A DNA stretch of 64,000 nt from Flavobacterium taihuense (GCF_019351435.1 NZ_JAHWYN010000001.1:373894-437893), one strand, 5' to 3'; positions 17,028 to 26,804 are shown, numbered from the stretch's first letter. The notes: generated by a model from the letters alone, not told the origin. Program-made: numbers and translations.

Positions 17028-17099
17028 TTTTGTATTTACTGTGAACTAAGACTAATTTTTTGCAATAAAGTCATTAAGTACTATTTATTACTTCTGAAA

Positions 17100-17119
17100 A
17101 ATACCCATTAATGGGTATT
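17100..17119. promoter_or_regulatory. Perfect 20-bp palindrome, candidate operator
   Basis: AATACCCATTAATGGGTATT is a perfect palindrome in the 396-bp gene-free stretch before the secreted-protein genes. It is isolated and AT-rich at the centre, as protein-binding operators often are. No RNA hairpin loop is possible without breaking the central pairs. The regulator is unknown. Confidence 0.45.
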
Positions 17120-17423
17120 GAATTGTACTCCTGTTTAATTTAAGTTTGAGTTCTCATTTAGCATTGAGTTAATAACGAGTGTTTTATATTATATTTTATG
17201 AAATAAGATTTTTAATTATTGCATAATCTTTGTTTTCGTGTCTAATTCGGTATATAAATAATAATGTATAGCACATGTCAATTTGAAGAGATGATTTATC
17301 ATTAGAGATTTTCAAAAACACAAATTATAAAATAAGTTAGAAAATAACCCTTCAATAATTAAATAAAATAAGGAGCAAGCTGAAAATCCTAATAAAGAGT
17401 AGGCAAAATTAAAATTTCCAAAA
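17120..17423. other. Gene-free stretch upstream of secreted protein genes
   Basis: AT-rich; no convincing reading frame, RNA or TAnnTTTG element was found close to the start at 17424. Confidence 0.5.
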
Positions 17424-18452
17424 ATGAAAAAAATCTACTTTTTATTTGTACTTGCAGTTACAGCATTTACTGCGACTGCAACCATTAGAACCGTAAACAA
17501 TGGATCAGTTGGTGCAGGACAATATACTTCTGTACAGACAGCTGTTGATGCCTCAGCAGTTGGGGATACTATTTACATTCATGGTTCTCAAACCAGTTAC
17601 GGCGATGTTACACTAAACAAACGTCTTGTACTTATTGGCGCTGGACATCATGTTAAAGGTACGCAGTTTAATTTTTCAACACTATTAAATTATATTTATT
17701 TAAGCCAAGGAAATTCGACTACTTTACCAACTGGGAGCACCATAAAAGGAATAAATTTTATTGGAGTTTCTGGGTCTGGCGGATCTTTAGCTGTCAATAA
17801 TATTACTTTAGAAAGAAATTTTATTTCTTCTAATGTATCTATTTTGGGGTCTGGTTGGATATGTCGGAATAATTTTGCTAATTATTTTGCTGTCAACAAT
17901 TTTAAAAACACAATCATAAGCAATAATGTAATTTCATCGTCAGGTATATATTATTCAGACAAGCCAAGCGTAATAGTTACCAATAATATTTTCTTAAGTG
18001 GAAATTTCTTGTATACCGTAAAATATGCCACAGTTACTAATAACATTATGATAGAGCCTTCTTCTAGTTATGATGCTTATAATTCTCAAAATACTTGGAA
18101 TAAAAATATAATGATTTATGCTGACCCAGCAAACTACAAAACTTTTCCTCCAACAAACAATACGGGGGTAGGAAACGTAAACACTGTTGACGCACAATTT
18201 ACAACAACAATACCATTGAATATTACACTTGAAGATGCTACAAAACACGACTGGACTTTATTAGCCACTTCATTAGGTTTTAAATATGGAACTGACGGAA
18301 CAGATATTGGTATCTATGGTGGTAGTTATCCATCTCCCAACACAACAGGAGCCACAAATATACCTCAAATAACTAGTATGGATATTCAAAATTCTGTACT
18401 ACCTCAAAACGGGACTTTAAATATAGAATTTATGGCTAAAGGCCAACAATAA
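17424..18452 (+). CDS. Secreted right-handed beta-helix-like protein
   Basis: 342 aa with a signal peptide (MKKIYFLFVLAVTAFTATA). It begins IRTVNNGSVGAGQYTSVQTAVDAS, the typical entry of parallel beta-helix domains, and continues with short repeating strands rich in Asn, Ile and Val (NNITLERNFISSNV, ISNNVISSSGIYY, VTNNIFLSGN, ATVTNNIMIEP). It ends GTLNIEFMAKGQQ without a T9SS sorting domain, so either it uses another route or the C-terminus has been lost. The large T9SS gene starts 57 bp later; the two are probably cotranscribed. Confidence 0.8.
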   Translation: MKKIYFLFVLAVTAFTATATIRTVNNGSVGAGQYTSVQTAVDASAVGDTIYIHGSQTSYGDVTLNKRLVLIGAGHHVKGTQFNFSTLLNYIYLSQGNSTTLPTGSTIKGINFIGVSGSGGSLAVNNITLERNFISSNVSILGSGWICRNNFANYFAVNNFKNTIISNNVISSSGIYYSDKPSVIVTNNIFLSGNFLYTVKYATVTNNIMIEPSSSYDAYNSQNTWNKNIMIYADPANYKTFPPTNNTGVGNVNTVDAQFTTTIPLNITLEDATKHDWTLLATSLGFKYGTDGTDIGIYGGSYPSPNTTGATNIPQITSMDIQNSVLPQNGTLNIEFMAKGQQ

Positions 18453-18509
18453 GAAAGATTTTCAAATCATTTCTGAATTTAAAAATTCTAATCTAAAACC
18501 CGATTCACG

Positions 18510-21500
18510 ATGAAAAAAATAATATTTATATTATTTGTGATACTCTCTACATTGTATGGATCACAAATTAATGCCCAAACAGTGCCTACTCCGAACTGGG
18601 CTTGGGCAACAAACATAACTGGGGCAAGCGCTGTAGCTACTGCAGATGATGGCTCAATTTTTACGGACACAGCTGGAAACAGTTATGTTGTAAGCCAAAT
18701 AAGTTCGCACGTAAACATCAAAAAATACGATGCAACTGGAACTTTGGTTTGGGATCGTGTTGGAAGCAGTGGTGTCGGAGTTGAAAACCCAACTGACATT
18801 ATTGCAGACGAAGCAGGTAATTATTATATTACTGGTTCTTATACAGGTTCTGCTACTTTTGGAGTAACAACCTTATCCAATTCAGGACAATCAGATATTT
18901 TTATTGTAAAATATGATGTTGACGGGAATGTTGTATGGGCTCAAAAATATGGCACTGTAAACGGAGAGCAAGGAAATAGTATTGCAATTGATGCTACTGG
19001 GAATTCTTATATAGGAGGATATTCCTATAGAGGAAGTTTTGGCTATGTTCAAATTTTTTATGCTAAATACGATTCAGCTGGTGTAGCTCAATGGACAAAA
19101 GTGGACGGTGGTTATTATAACGTGATGAATTTAGAAAATGTAGTTAATGGTATATCCGTTGATAATTATGGAAATTCATATCTTACAGGTTCTAATCGAG
19201 ATTATAATTACAACAGAAGCTTTTTTATAAGAAAATGTGATCCTTCAGGAAATACAGTGTGGCACAAAAAAGGAGCTACTGATTATTCTATTGGTAATGA
19301 CATTATCACTGATGCAGTTGGAAACAGTTATGTAACAGGAGCTTATTATTCATCAGGAATATACGATATTTTCACAACTAAATATGATGCCTCAGGTCAA
19401 ATTCTATGGTCAAAAACTGCAGGAGGTGTAGACAATGACTATGGTGATGGCATTGCTATTGATATGGATGGGAACTGCTATGTTTCAGGGAGGTTTCAGC
19501 AAAGTGCTGCTTTTGGTTCTATAGCTATTAGTAACCTTAACAGCGGTATCAGTGACGTTTTTGTAGCCAAATATGATAAATTAGGCGATGTAGTCTGGGT
19601 GCAACAAGCAGGTGAAAGCGGAGAGGATGCTGCCAGTAAAATTGGCGTTGATGGGGCTGGAAATGCTTATGTTAACGGTTATTATACGACTAGCACTACT
19701 TTTGGGACTACTTTATTAAATGGTGTTGCTAGACAGCCTTTTATTGCTAAAATTGGTGATCTTATAGAAGGGACAGAAATGATTATGACTCTTCCGTTAG
19801 CTTCTCATAATTACAACGCAGGAGGTTCTATAAGTGTTCCTTTTTCTACTAAAGGAACTTTCCCTGTGGGTGCTACATTTACAGTAGAATTATCTGATCC
19901 TTCAGGTTCTTTTTTTTATCCTAAATACATTGGTGTAGGCACAACTAGTCCTATAAACTGCGTTATTCCTTCGTTAACTATTCCTGCAGCTGAATACCGT
20001 ATCAGAGTGATATGTGCAGCACCAGCGGTATTAGGTACCGATAATGGAAGCGCTATTACAGTAAATGGCAATAGTCAATTGACAACACCTGATTGGTCTT
20101 GGGCAACAAACATAGATGGGATAAGTGCTGTAACTACTACAGATGATGGTTCAATTTTTACCGATGCTGCAGGAAACAGTTATATTGTAAACCAAATAAG
20201 TTCACATGTAAACATCAAGAAATACGATACAACAGGGACTTTGGTTTGGGATCGTACTGGAAGTAGTGGTACAGGTGTTGAAATACCTACTGATATTACT
20301 GCAGATGCTTCTGGAAATTATTATATTACTGGATCTTATATAGGTTCTGTTACTTTTGGAGTAACAACTTTATCCAATTCAGGACAATCAGATATTTTCA
20401 TTGTAAAATATGATGTTGACGGGAATGTTGTATGGGCTCAAAAATATGGCACTGTAAATGGGGAGCAAGGAAATAGTATTGCAATTGATTCTACTGGAAA
20501 TTCTTATGTAGGAGGATATTCCTATAGAGGAAGTTTTGGCTACGTTCAAATTTTTTATGCTAAATACGATTCAGCGGGGGTAGCTCAATGGGCAAAAGTG
20601 GACGGTGGTTATTATAACGTGATGAATTTAGAAAATGTAGTTAATGGTATATCCGTTGATAATTACGGAAATTCATATCTTACAGGTTCTTATAGGGATT
20701 ATGGTTATAATACAAATTTTTTTATAAGAAAATGTGATCCTTCAGGAAATACAGTGTGGCACAAAAAAGGAGCTACTGATTATTCCATGGGAAATGACAT
20801 AGTAACTGATGCTGTTGGGAACAGCTACGTTACAGGTGCCTCTTATTCAAGTTCGGCTGTGACATTCTACGATATTTTTACCACAAAATACAATGCCGCT
20901 GGTGTTGTAGTTTGGACTCAAAACGGAATCGGTTTAGATGCTGATTTTGGTGACGGAATTGCATTAGATGCAAACGGGAATTGTTTTGTTACTGGGAGGT
21001 TTCAACATAACACTGATTTTTCTGCTCTAAACATTAGTAATACCAGCAGTGGTATCAGTGATATTTTTGTAGCCAAATATGATAGTACAGGTAATATTGC
21101 CTGGTTACAGCAAGCAGGAGAAAGCGGACAGGATGCGGGCAGCAAAATAGGTGTTGATGCTGATGGGAATTGTTACATTAATGGGTATTATACTACCAGT
21201 ACAATTTTTGGTATTACATCTTTAAATGGTACAACAAGAAATCCATTTTTAGCAAAAATAGGTATAACGGCAGATACTACTTTAGGAACAGCTCTTGTAA
21301 AAGGAGAAAACTTTTGCGGAGGTGCTGTAGTTACAGTAGATTTTGCCATAACAGGAAAGTATGATGACGCTAACGTTTTTACGGCTCAATTGTCAGATGC
21401 CGCAGGGTCATTTAGCAGTCCAGTTAACATAGGAACGCTAAATTCGCCATTAAACACAAGTATCTATGCAGTTATACCTTTGGCTACACCTGTAGGGACG

Positions 21501-23273
21501 GGTTATCGTATTCGTGTAGTAAGCAGTAATCCTACTTTAATTGGAAATGATAACGGAATTGATATCGAAATTAATCAAACAGATTGCAAAAAGAACATTG
21601 TTAAGCTTGATGTGAAACCAATTGCAGCTATTGAATACTTTATAGACACCGATCCCGGAGTTGGTCAAGGAACCCCCTTAAGCACTGCAGGTGGACTTAC
21701 TGTAACTGAGAATTTTCAAATTGCATTGCCAACGCTTACCGAAGGATTTCACAATTTGTTTATCAGATCTAAAGACATTGATGGTAATTGGGGAATGTAT
21801 GAAGGTAGGGTTTTTTACGTTCAGCCAGAAGCTTTGGTACTAAGCAGTTCTCCAATTGTAGCTGCAGAATACTTTTTTGATACTGAACCAGGTATTGGAA
21901 ATGGAACTGCATTAGCTTCATTTACTCAGGGTAATCCTCTTAGTATAACTACTCAGGTTTCCACTACAGGATTGTCAGAAGGGTTTCATAATTTGTTTTT
22001 TAGAACCAAAGATTCAAAAGGAAAATGGAGTATGTATGAAGGTAGAGTTGTGTATATGCAGCCAACTGCAGTTAGTACTGCAATTGAACCTATTGTTGCT
22101 GGAGAATACTACTTTAATACGGATCCTGGTTTAGGAAATGGAACTGTAATTAACATTGGTACGCCTGCTGAATCAATCACAGTTGCGCTTTCAGATATTG
22201 CCACTAGCACTCTTAGCTCAGGTGATCACAATGTTTTTATTAGGGTAAAAGACAATGGTAATGCATGGAGCTTGGCTGAAAAAAGAACCTTTACTATTTG
22301 TTCTGTTCTATTAACAGCACCAGTAATAACTGGTAACGCTGTAGTTTGTTCTGGACAAGGACTTAATCTTACTGCTGGTACTGTAACAGGTGCTGCCTCT
22401 TATTTATGGACAGGACCAAATGGTTTTACGGCTACTACACAAAGTATTGCTATTGATAATTTGGCACAATATCAAACCGGAGAATATAGTGTTATAGCTG
22501 TAAACGGAACTGGACCTTGCGGGTCAGGACCTGCCTCAAAAATAACGGTAAGTATTAGTACGACTCCTGAACCAACAGGAACTGCTACACAAACATTCTG
22601 TAATGCTGCAAAAACATCAAATCTACTGGCTACTGGTACTTCAATAAATTGGTATTCAGATACTACTGGAGGTGCTCCTTTGGATAGTACTACTGATTTG
22701 GTAAATAATACTTGGTACTATGCAAGTCAAACTTTAAATTCTTGCGAAGGGACAATACGTTTAGCGGTAATGGTTACCATTAATGTAACGCCTGCTCCAA
22801 CCGGATTAGCAATACAAACTTTAAGCAGCGGTGCAGTTTTGTCAGATATTATAGTCGATGGAACTGAAATTAAATGGTATGCTACAGATAATGATGCAAT
22901 TGCAGGGATAAGCCCTTTGGTGGATGGAACTGTATTGCAGAATTCAAAAACGTACTATGCTACCCAAACTTTAAATAATTGCAGCAGCGAGGCTAATTTG
23001 CCTGTTACAATTTCTTTTACATTGGGTGTTGATGATTTTGATTCTAAACTGTTCTCCTACTATCCAAATCCAGTACATGATAATTTGAATTTATTTTATA
23101 ATCAAGAATTAACAAGTGTAAAAGTATTTACTGGACTTGGACAGCAAGTGATTTTTAAAAACATAAATGCAACCTCTGATAGAATTGATATGTCAAATCT
23201 TCCAGAAGGCATCTATTTTGCCGAAATAAAATCAAACAATACTGCGAAAATTATCAAGGTGATAAAAAAGTAA
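18510..23273 (+). CDS. Large T9SS-secreted repeat protein (SBBP-type repeats, type A sorting domain)
   Basis: 1587 aa. Residues 1-22 are a signal peptide (ending NAQ). Two long blocks of beta-propeller-like SBBP repeats (about 28-425 and 527-925) contain units such as DAAGNSYVTGSY, DIFIVKYDVDGNVVWAQK. Each block is followed by a sandwich domain (PFSTKGTFPVGATFTVEL and its partner FAITGKYDDANVFTAQL). Three YF-DT-PGxGxGT modules (about 1038-1265) and two Ig-like segments (about 1270-1500) follow. The last 75 residues are a T9SS type A sorting domain (FSYYPNPVHDNLNLFYN, IDMSNLPEGIYFAEIKS). The two propeller blocks are nearly identical in DNA over long runs. Likely a cell-surface or released protein; its ligand is unknown. 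Confidence 0.9.
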   Translation: MKKIIFILFVILSTLYGSQINAQTVPTPNWAWATNITGASAVATADDGSIFTDTAGNSYVVSQISSHVNIKKYDATGTLVWDRVGSSGVGVENPTDIIADEAGNYYITGSYTGSATFGVTTLSNSGQSDIFIVKYDVDGNVVWAQKYGTVNGEQGNSIAIDATGNSYIGGYSYRGSFGYVQIFYAKYDSAGVAQWTKVDGGYYNVMNLENVVNGISVDNYGNSYLTGSNRDYNYNRSFFIRKCDPSGNTVWHKKGATDYSIGNDIITDAVGNSYVTGAYYSSGIYDIFTTKYDASGQILWSKTAGGVDNDYGDGIAIDMDGNCYVSGRFQQSAAFGSIAISNLNSGISDVFVAKYDKLGDVVWVQQAGESGEDAASKIGVDGAGNAYVNGYYTTSTTFGTTLLNGVARQPFIAKIGDLIEGTEMIMTLPLASHNYNAGGSISVPFSTKGTFPVGATFTVELSDPSGSFFYPKYIGVGTTSPINCVIPSLTIPAAEYRIRVICAAPAVLGTDNGSAITVNGNSQLTTPDWSWATNIDGISAVTTTDDGSIFTDAAGNSYIVNQISSHVNIKKYDTTGTLVWDRTGSSGTGVEIPTDITADASGNYYITGSYIGSVTFGVTTLSNSGQSDIFIVKYDVDGNVVWAQKYGTVNGEQGNSIAIDSTGNSYVGGYSYRGSFGYVQIFYAKYDSAGVAQWAKVDGGYYNVMNLENVVNGISVDNYGNSYLTGSYRDYGYNTNFFIRKCDPSGNTVWHKKGATDYSMGNDIVTDAVGNSYVTGASYSSSAVTFYDIFTTKYNAAGVVVWTQNGIGLDADFGDGIALDANGNCFVTGRFQHNTDFSALNISNTSSGISDIFVAKYDSTGNIAWLQQAGESGQDAGSKIGVDADGNCYINGYYTTSTIFGITSLNGTTRNPFLAKIGITADTTLGTALVKGENFCGGAVVTVDFAITGKYDDANVFTAQLSDAAGSFSSPVNIGTLNSPLNTSIYAVIPLATPVGTGYRIRVVSSNPTLIGNDNGIDIEINQTDCKKNIVKLDVKPIAAIEYFIDTDPGVGQGTPLSTAGGLTVTENFQIALPTLTEGFHNLFIRSKDIDGNWGMYEGRVFYVQPEALVLSSSPIVAAEYFFDTEPGIGNGTALASFTQGNPLSITTQVSTTGLSEGFHNLFFRTKDSKGKWSMYEGRVVYMQPTAVSTAIEPIVAGEYYFNTDPGLGNGTVINIGTPAESITVALSDIATSTLSSGDHNVFIRVKDNGNAWSLAEKRTFTICSVLLTAPVITGNAVVCSGQGLNLTAGTVTGAASYLWTGPNGFTATTQSIAIDNLAQYQTGEYSVIAVNGTGPCGSGPASKITVSISTTPEPTGTATQTFCNAAKTSNLLATGTSINWYSDTTGGAPLDSTTDLVNNTWYYASQTLNSCEGTIRLAVMVTINVTPAPTGLAIQTLSSGAVLSDIIVDGTEIKWYATDNDAIAGISPLVDGTVLQNSKTYYATQTLNNCSSEANLPVTISFTLGVDDFDSKLFSYYPNPVHDNLNLFYNQELTSVKVFTGLGQQVIFKNINATSDRIDMSNLPEGIYFAEIKSNNTAKIIKVIKK
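18594..21263 (+). repeat. Internal tandem duplication of about 1.5 kb within the T9SS gene
   Basis: The segment from about 18594 to 19760 recurs from about 20091 to 21263 with an offset of 1497 bp (499 codons), rising to 1506 after a small insertion. Runs longer than 50 bp are identical (for example around 18890-18960 and 20387-20457), so the duplication is recent or kept uniform by conversion. Confidence 0.85.
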
Positions 23274-23299
23274 ACAATTAATTATTAAAGTATATCAAG

Positions 23300-23328
23300 A
23301 GTCACCTTTTTGGGTGGCTTTTTGATTT
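23300..23328 (+). terminator. Terminator of the T9SS gene
   Basis: AGTCACC-TTTTT-GGGTGGCT hairpin followed by T5, 27 bp past the stop. Confidence 0.75.
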
Positions 23329-23534
23329 TTAGGAGTATTAATGGTTAAGGAGTTTAAAATTAAAAAGTTATTAATAAATAAGAAATAATTATTTTTTATT
23401 TTATGGAAGGCTGCTTAAATTTCACCACTTTAGTGTTGATTGTATCAATAGTTATGAAGTTTTATAGAATTAGATAGTAAAACATTCAAAAAAAAAATCT
23501 TAAATATAGTGTTATTTTTTGTCGCTTTCAGGTG

Positions 23535-24230
23535 TTAAAAGATAATACCTCTAACTTTTGCTTCCCGAATTAAATCAATATCATTTCCTGTTTCTATTTT
23601 AAATAATTCTTTTAAAGCTACTTTTCTGCTTTCTATAGCAAGTATTGAAATTGGAATGTATTGTGGAATATCTTTTGTTTTGGTTCCTTTTGAAATATGG
23701 AATAAGATTAATTTGTCAAATTGGTCGATACCTTCAAAATCATTATTAATTTGATCGGCCATTTTAATTACAGAATGACTATAATAGATTTCATCTTTTA
23801 ATACAATGTCAAAGCCAAAAAGTAACTCATCAAATGTTAAGTCGTTTTTTATCACTAGGCCGGCTGGATTTATAGAGTCTATTATGTTTTTAATTTTGAG
23901 TAATTCAGTGTACATGGTAAGCAAAATAATTTTGCAATTGGGCATTAATTCGATAATTAATTTAGCTAAATCTTCACCAGAAAGAATTCCTTTTTCTTCA
24001 TAAACAGGCATGCTTATGTCCAAAAAAGCAACATCAAATGGAGGTGTTTCCGGATTTGAAATAATATTATATCCAGTTTCACAATCTTTGCCTTGAGTAA
24101 AAGAGTATTCGTAAAGATTGGGTTTGTATCGTGTAATGGCATTTTTATACCCATCAATTATAAAAGGATGATCGTCTACGATTAAAATATTCTTTTTAAT
24201 TAATTTTTCCACTTTTGAATCCACTACCAT
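23535..24230 (-). CDS. Response regulator, NarL/LuxR-like
   Basis: 231 aa. The receiver domain (about 13-135) has the acidic pair in ILIVDDHPF, phosphoacceptor Asp in VAFLDISMP and the conserved Lys in GLVIKND. The C-terminal output region (about 170-231) looks like a weakly conserved LuxR helix-turn-helix (ILFHISKGTKTKDIPQYI, SILAIESRKVALKELF). It is 2 bp downstream of a histidine kinase gene and is almost certainly that kinase's partner. Confidence 0.88.
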   Translation of the reverse strand: MVVDSKVEKLIKKNILIVDDHPFIIDGYKNAITRYKPNLYEYSFTQGKDCETGYNIISNPETPPFDVAFLDISMPVYEEKGILSGEDLAKLIIELMPNCKIILLTMYTELLKIKNIIDSINPAGLVIKNDLTFDELLFGFDIVLKDEIYYSHSVIKMADQINNDFEGIDQFDKLILFHISKGTKTKDIPQYIPISILAIESRKVALKELFKIETGNDIDLIREAKVRGIIF

Positions 24231-24232
24231 TT

Positions 24233-26275
24233 TTATACTGTTTTATGTGTTTTTTGAATTGGAATCACTATCGTTATTGAAGTTCCTTCTTCCTTTTTTG
24301 ATTTTATTTCAAGAGTTCCTTCACATTCTATAGTTCTTGTTTTTATGTTTTGCAGACCGATACCTTTTTTAGCTCGGTTGATGTTAAATCCTATACCATC
24401 ATCACTTATTTTTAAAGCTAAATTGTCATTTTGTCTTTTGAATTCAACCTTAATCTTTGTTGCTTTTGCATATTTATTACAATTTTGAAGTGATTCTTGA
24501 AGAATTCGGTATAAATTAATTTTTACAGTATTGTCAATTATGTCCCATTTTATAGTAGGATCGATGTGTGCAAGAAACTTAGTAGTATATGTTTTTTTTT
24601 GTTCTTCGAATAAATTCGTGACTATAGCCACGAAGTTATTAATTAATTCTGATTTTTCTCTATTCAAGTTGTGTGAAATTTCACGAATATCTTGTTCTAT
24701 GTTTTTGAGTTCAGAAAGGTAATTTAATCGTCTTTCGATACCAGAATCGTCTTTTATTTTGTTTAAACTATCTAAATTTATTCGTACACCAAACATTCTG
24801 CCCAAAACGCCATCATGTAATTCCCGTGCCACTCTTTTTCTTTCTTTAATACTATTGATTTCTATAGTGTTTTGTTGATTGATTAATAAATTATATATCT
24901 CAGCATTCGCTTGTTGCTGTTGTTGTTTAAATATTAATTCGCGTTGTCTGACCTTTTGTAATTTAATGGTATACAATAATATAGCCAATATTATAAAAGA
25001 TCCGAAAATTAATAAAAGTTTCTTATTTTGACCTTCCAGATTGGTGTTTTCGACTTTTATTTCGTCGGTTTCATATTCTATTCTGGAGAATTTTTCACCC
25101 ATTTTGCGTTCTGCTTTTTGCAAAAGATCATTAATAAGGATGTATTCTTTAGAATATTTAGAAGCATTTTTGGGGTCTACAGCTCCCATTTGTTTGAGAG
25201 ATTCGAGGATGCTTCTCAATCGATTGGTACTACGGGAGAGCCTAAGTGCTTGTTTGGCATATTGAACGGCCTTTAGCGTGTCATTTTTGGAAGCAAAATA
25301 TTCAGACAAATGGGTTTTGTTGATGATAACTCCAGCGGTAAGATGCAAACTATCTCTAATTTTAAGAGCTCTATAAAACTGATCAGGAAGCTCATCCCAC
25401 TCTTTAAGTTTGAATTTAGCATAGGCTAAATTATCGAGTAACATAGCGTATAATTTGGGTTTGTCTTCAAATAAATGCTCCTGTTTCAACCCTTCTTCGA
25501 AATTGCTTTTGGCTTGTTTGTAATTTTTCAAGTTCAAATACACATAGCCCATATTGTTTAAGGATGATGCTTTCGATTGCAATACCGATGGTAAAGATTG
25601 GTTGTCTATGATGGCCAACGCTTTATTATGGTATTCTAAAGCTCTGTCAAATTCTTCCCTTTCATTGTATAAAATACCCAAAAGATTATAGGACTCATAA
25701 AGTAAATCATTCGAATTTTCTCCTTTAAGAGTTTTCAATGCTTTGAAAACCGCTATTTCACTGTTAAAATAATCTCTCTCGTTGAACTGTAAATTTGCTT
25801 TACTAAAAATGGTTTTAGCTAGATTGTAATTGCTGTTGAGATTAAGGTATAACTTTTCTGCTTTAAAGTAGTACAAATAAGCGCTGTCAGATATGGATTG
25901 TGCACTATAGTAATCACCTAGATATGTGTAGGCTTTAGCCATATTTACTGTGTCACGACTTTTTTTGGAACGTTCTAAAATGAGTCTAGAGGTTTCAAGA
26001 TAACCATTCCAATCGTTCATATTATAATATCGATTGGCCACTTTAAAGAGGTTGACTTTATTAATGGAATCGTCTTTTTGGTTCATTATAATAGCAAATG
26101 CCTTTTGATTGTATTTTTTTTTGTAAGTAATGGGCAAATGGTCGTCATTAGCAAGAGTTAGATAGGAAGAAAGACTGTCTTCTGAGGTGTTATTATTTTT
26201 TGAGGCTATTTTATTTTTGGTACAGCCAAAAACAACAACCAAAAAAAGAATTAGTATGTAATAATATTTTTTCAA
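24233..26275 (-). CDS. TPR-containing sensor histidine kinase (HisKA_3 type)
   Basis: Membrane sensor kinase. A lipoprotein-like or transmembrane signal (LILFLVVVFGC) is followed by TPR repeats (about 60-370 in this numbering), a second transmembrane helix (LLLIFGSFIILAILLYTI), and a HisKA_3 dimerisation domain with phospho-His in KRVARELHDGVLGRMFG. The HATPase domain has N box ESLQNCNKYA and ISDDGIGF, KKGIGLQNIKTR. The start is uncertain: TTG at 26275 gives an ideal lipoprotein signal (MKKYYYILILF...C). ATGs at 26317 and 26335 are possible, but the latter overlaps the upstream gene's terminator. Paired with the regulator 2 bp downstream. Confidence 0.87.
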   Translation of the reverse strand: MKKYYYILILFLVVVFGCTKNKIASKNNNTSEDSLSSYLTLANDDHLPITYKKKYNQKAFAIIMNQKDDSINKVNLFKVANRYYNMNDWNGYLETSRLILERSKKSRDTVNMAKAYTYLGDYYSAQSISDSAYLYYFKAEKLYLNLNSNYNLAKTIFSKANLQFNERDYFNSEIAVFKALKTLKGENSNDLLYESYNLLGILYNEREEFDRALEYHNKALAIIDNQSLPSVLQSKASSLNNMGYVYLNLKNYKQAKSNFEEGLKQEHLFEDKPKLYAMLLDNLAYAKFKLKEWDELPDQFYRALKIRDSLHLTAGVIINKTHLSEYFASKNDTLKAVQYAKQALRLSRSTNRLRSILESLKQMGAVDPKNASKYSKEYILINDLLQKAERKMGEKFSRIEYETDEIKVENTNLEGQNKKLLLIFGSFIILAILLYTIKLQKVRQRELIFKQQQQQANAEIYNLLINQQNTIEINSIKERKRVARELHDGVLGRMFGVRINLDSLNKIKDDSGIERRLNYLSELKNIEQDIREISHNLNREKSELINNFVAIVTNLFEEQKKTYTTKFLAHIDPTIKWDIIDNTVKINLYRILQESLQNCNKYAKATKIKVEFKRQNDNLALKISDDGIGFNINRAKKGIGLQNIKTRTIECEGTLEIKSKKEEGTSITIVIPIQKTHKTV

Positions 26276-26322
26276 TATCAGGATTTGAGTTGAATCAAAA
26301 ATACTAAAACTTTTCATATAAA

Positions 26323-26352
26323 AAAAGGCTATCAAGTAAATGACAGCCTTTA
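26323..26352 (-). terminator. Terminator of the 85-aa repeat-peptide gene
   Basis: AAGGCTATCA and TGACAGCCTT pair (one G-U) with an AGTAAA loop. On the minus strand T7 follows. It lies 21 bp past the stop at 26373 and directly before the kinase gene. Confidence 0.8.
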
Positions 26353-26372
26353 TCTTATTTTTGATTTAATTG

Positions 26373-26630
26373 TTAGTCTATTTTTTTTCCTCCTCCAGAA
26401 TCTTGTCCGCCATTTCCATCAATATCGGATAATTGATTCATCGTAGAATTAGAAAAATTACCATTGTAGTCTAACTTTCTAGTTCTTCCAGAATCTTGTC
26501 CACCATTCCCATCAATAGATGTGATTACTGCATTATCAGCAATTTTAGAAGTTGAAATTTTTGGAGAGGCAAATGAAGTTGTTGCCAATACTAATGTAAA
26601 TAATCCGATTGTTAAAATAGCTTTTTTCAT
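26373..26630 (-). CDS. Small secreted peptide with duplicated DGNGGQDSG motif
   Basis: 85 aa, not recognised by name. Residues 1-21 are a signal peptide (LTIGLFTLVLATTSFA). The mature part of about 64 residues contains IDGNGGQDSGRTRKLD (about 39-54) and IDGNGGQDSGGGKKID (about 70-85), separated by a 15-residue Asn/Ser spacer; the second copy is the exact C-terminus. It has its own terminator and sits between a sensor kinase and a LytTR regulator on the same strand. A signalling or surface-binding role is conceivable from context only. Confidence 0.75.
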   Translation of the reverse strand: MKKAILTIGLFTLVLATTSFASPKISTSKIADNAVITSIDGNGGQDSGRTRKLDYNGNFSNSTMNQLSDIDGNGGQDSGGGKKID

Positions 26631-26804
26631 GATTTCTGGGCTTTATGTTGTTGTTATTTTTTACGTTTTTGATTCCGTTTGTGTTGGAATTCTTTTGTAA
26701 AACTACACAGTAAGCTGCGATAATCAATTCAAAAAAAGGGGTTTATGGTAAATGGTATTCGTTTGATAGTGAATGGATAGCAATTCAGAGCAAACGACAT
26801 TTTT

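Noticed and set aside
17100..17119. Terminator
   Set aside because: Perfect palindrome with no loop and no T run; it lies away from a gene end.
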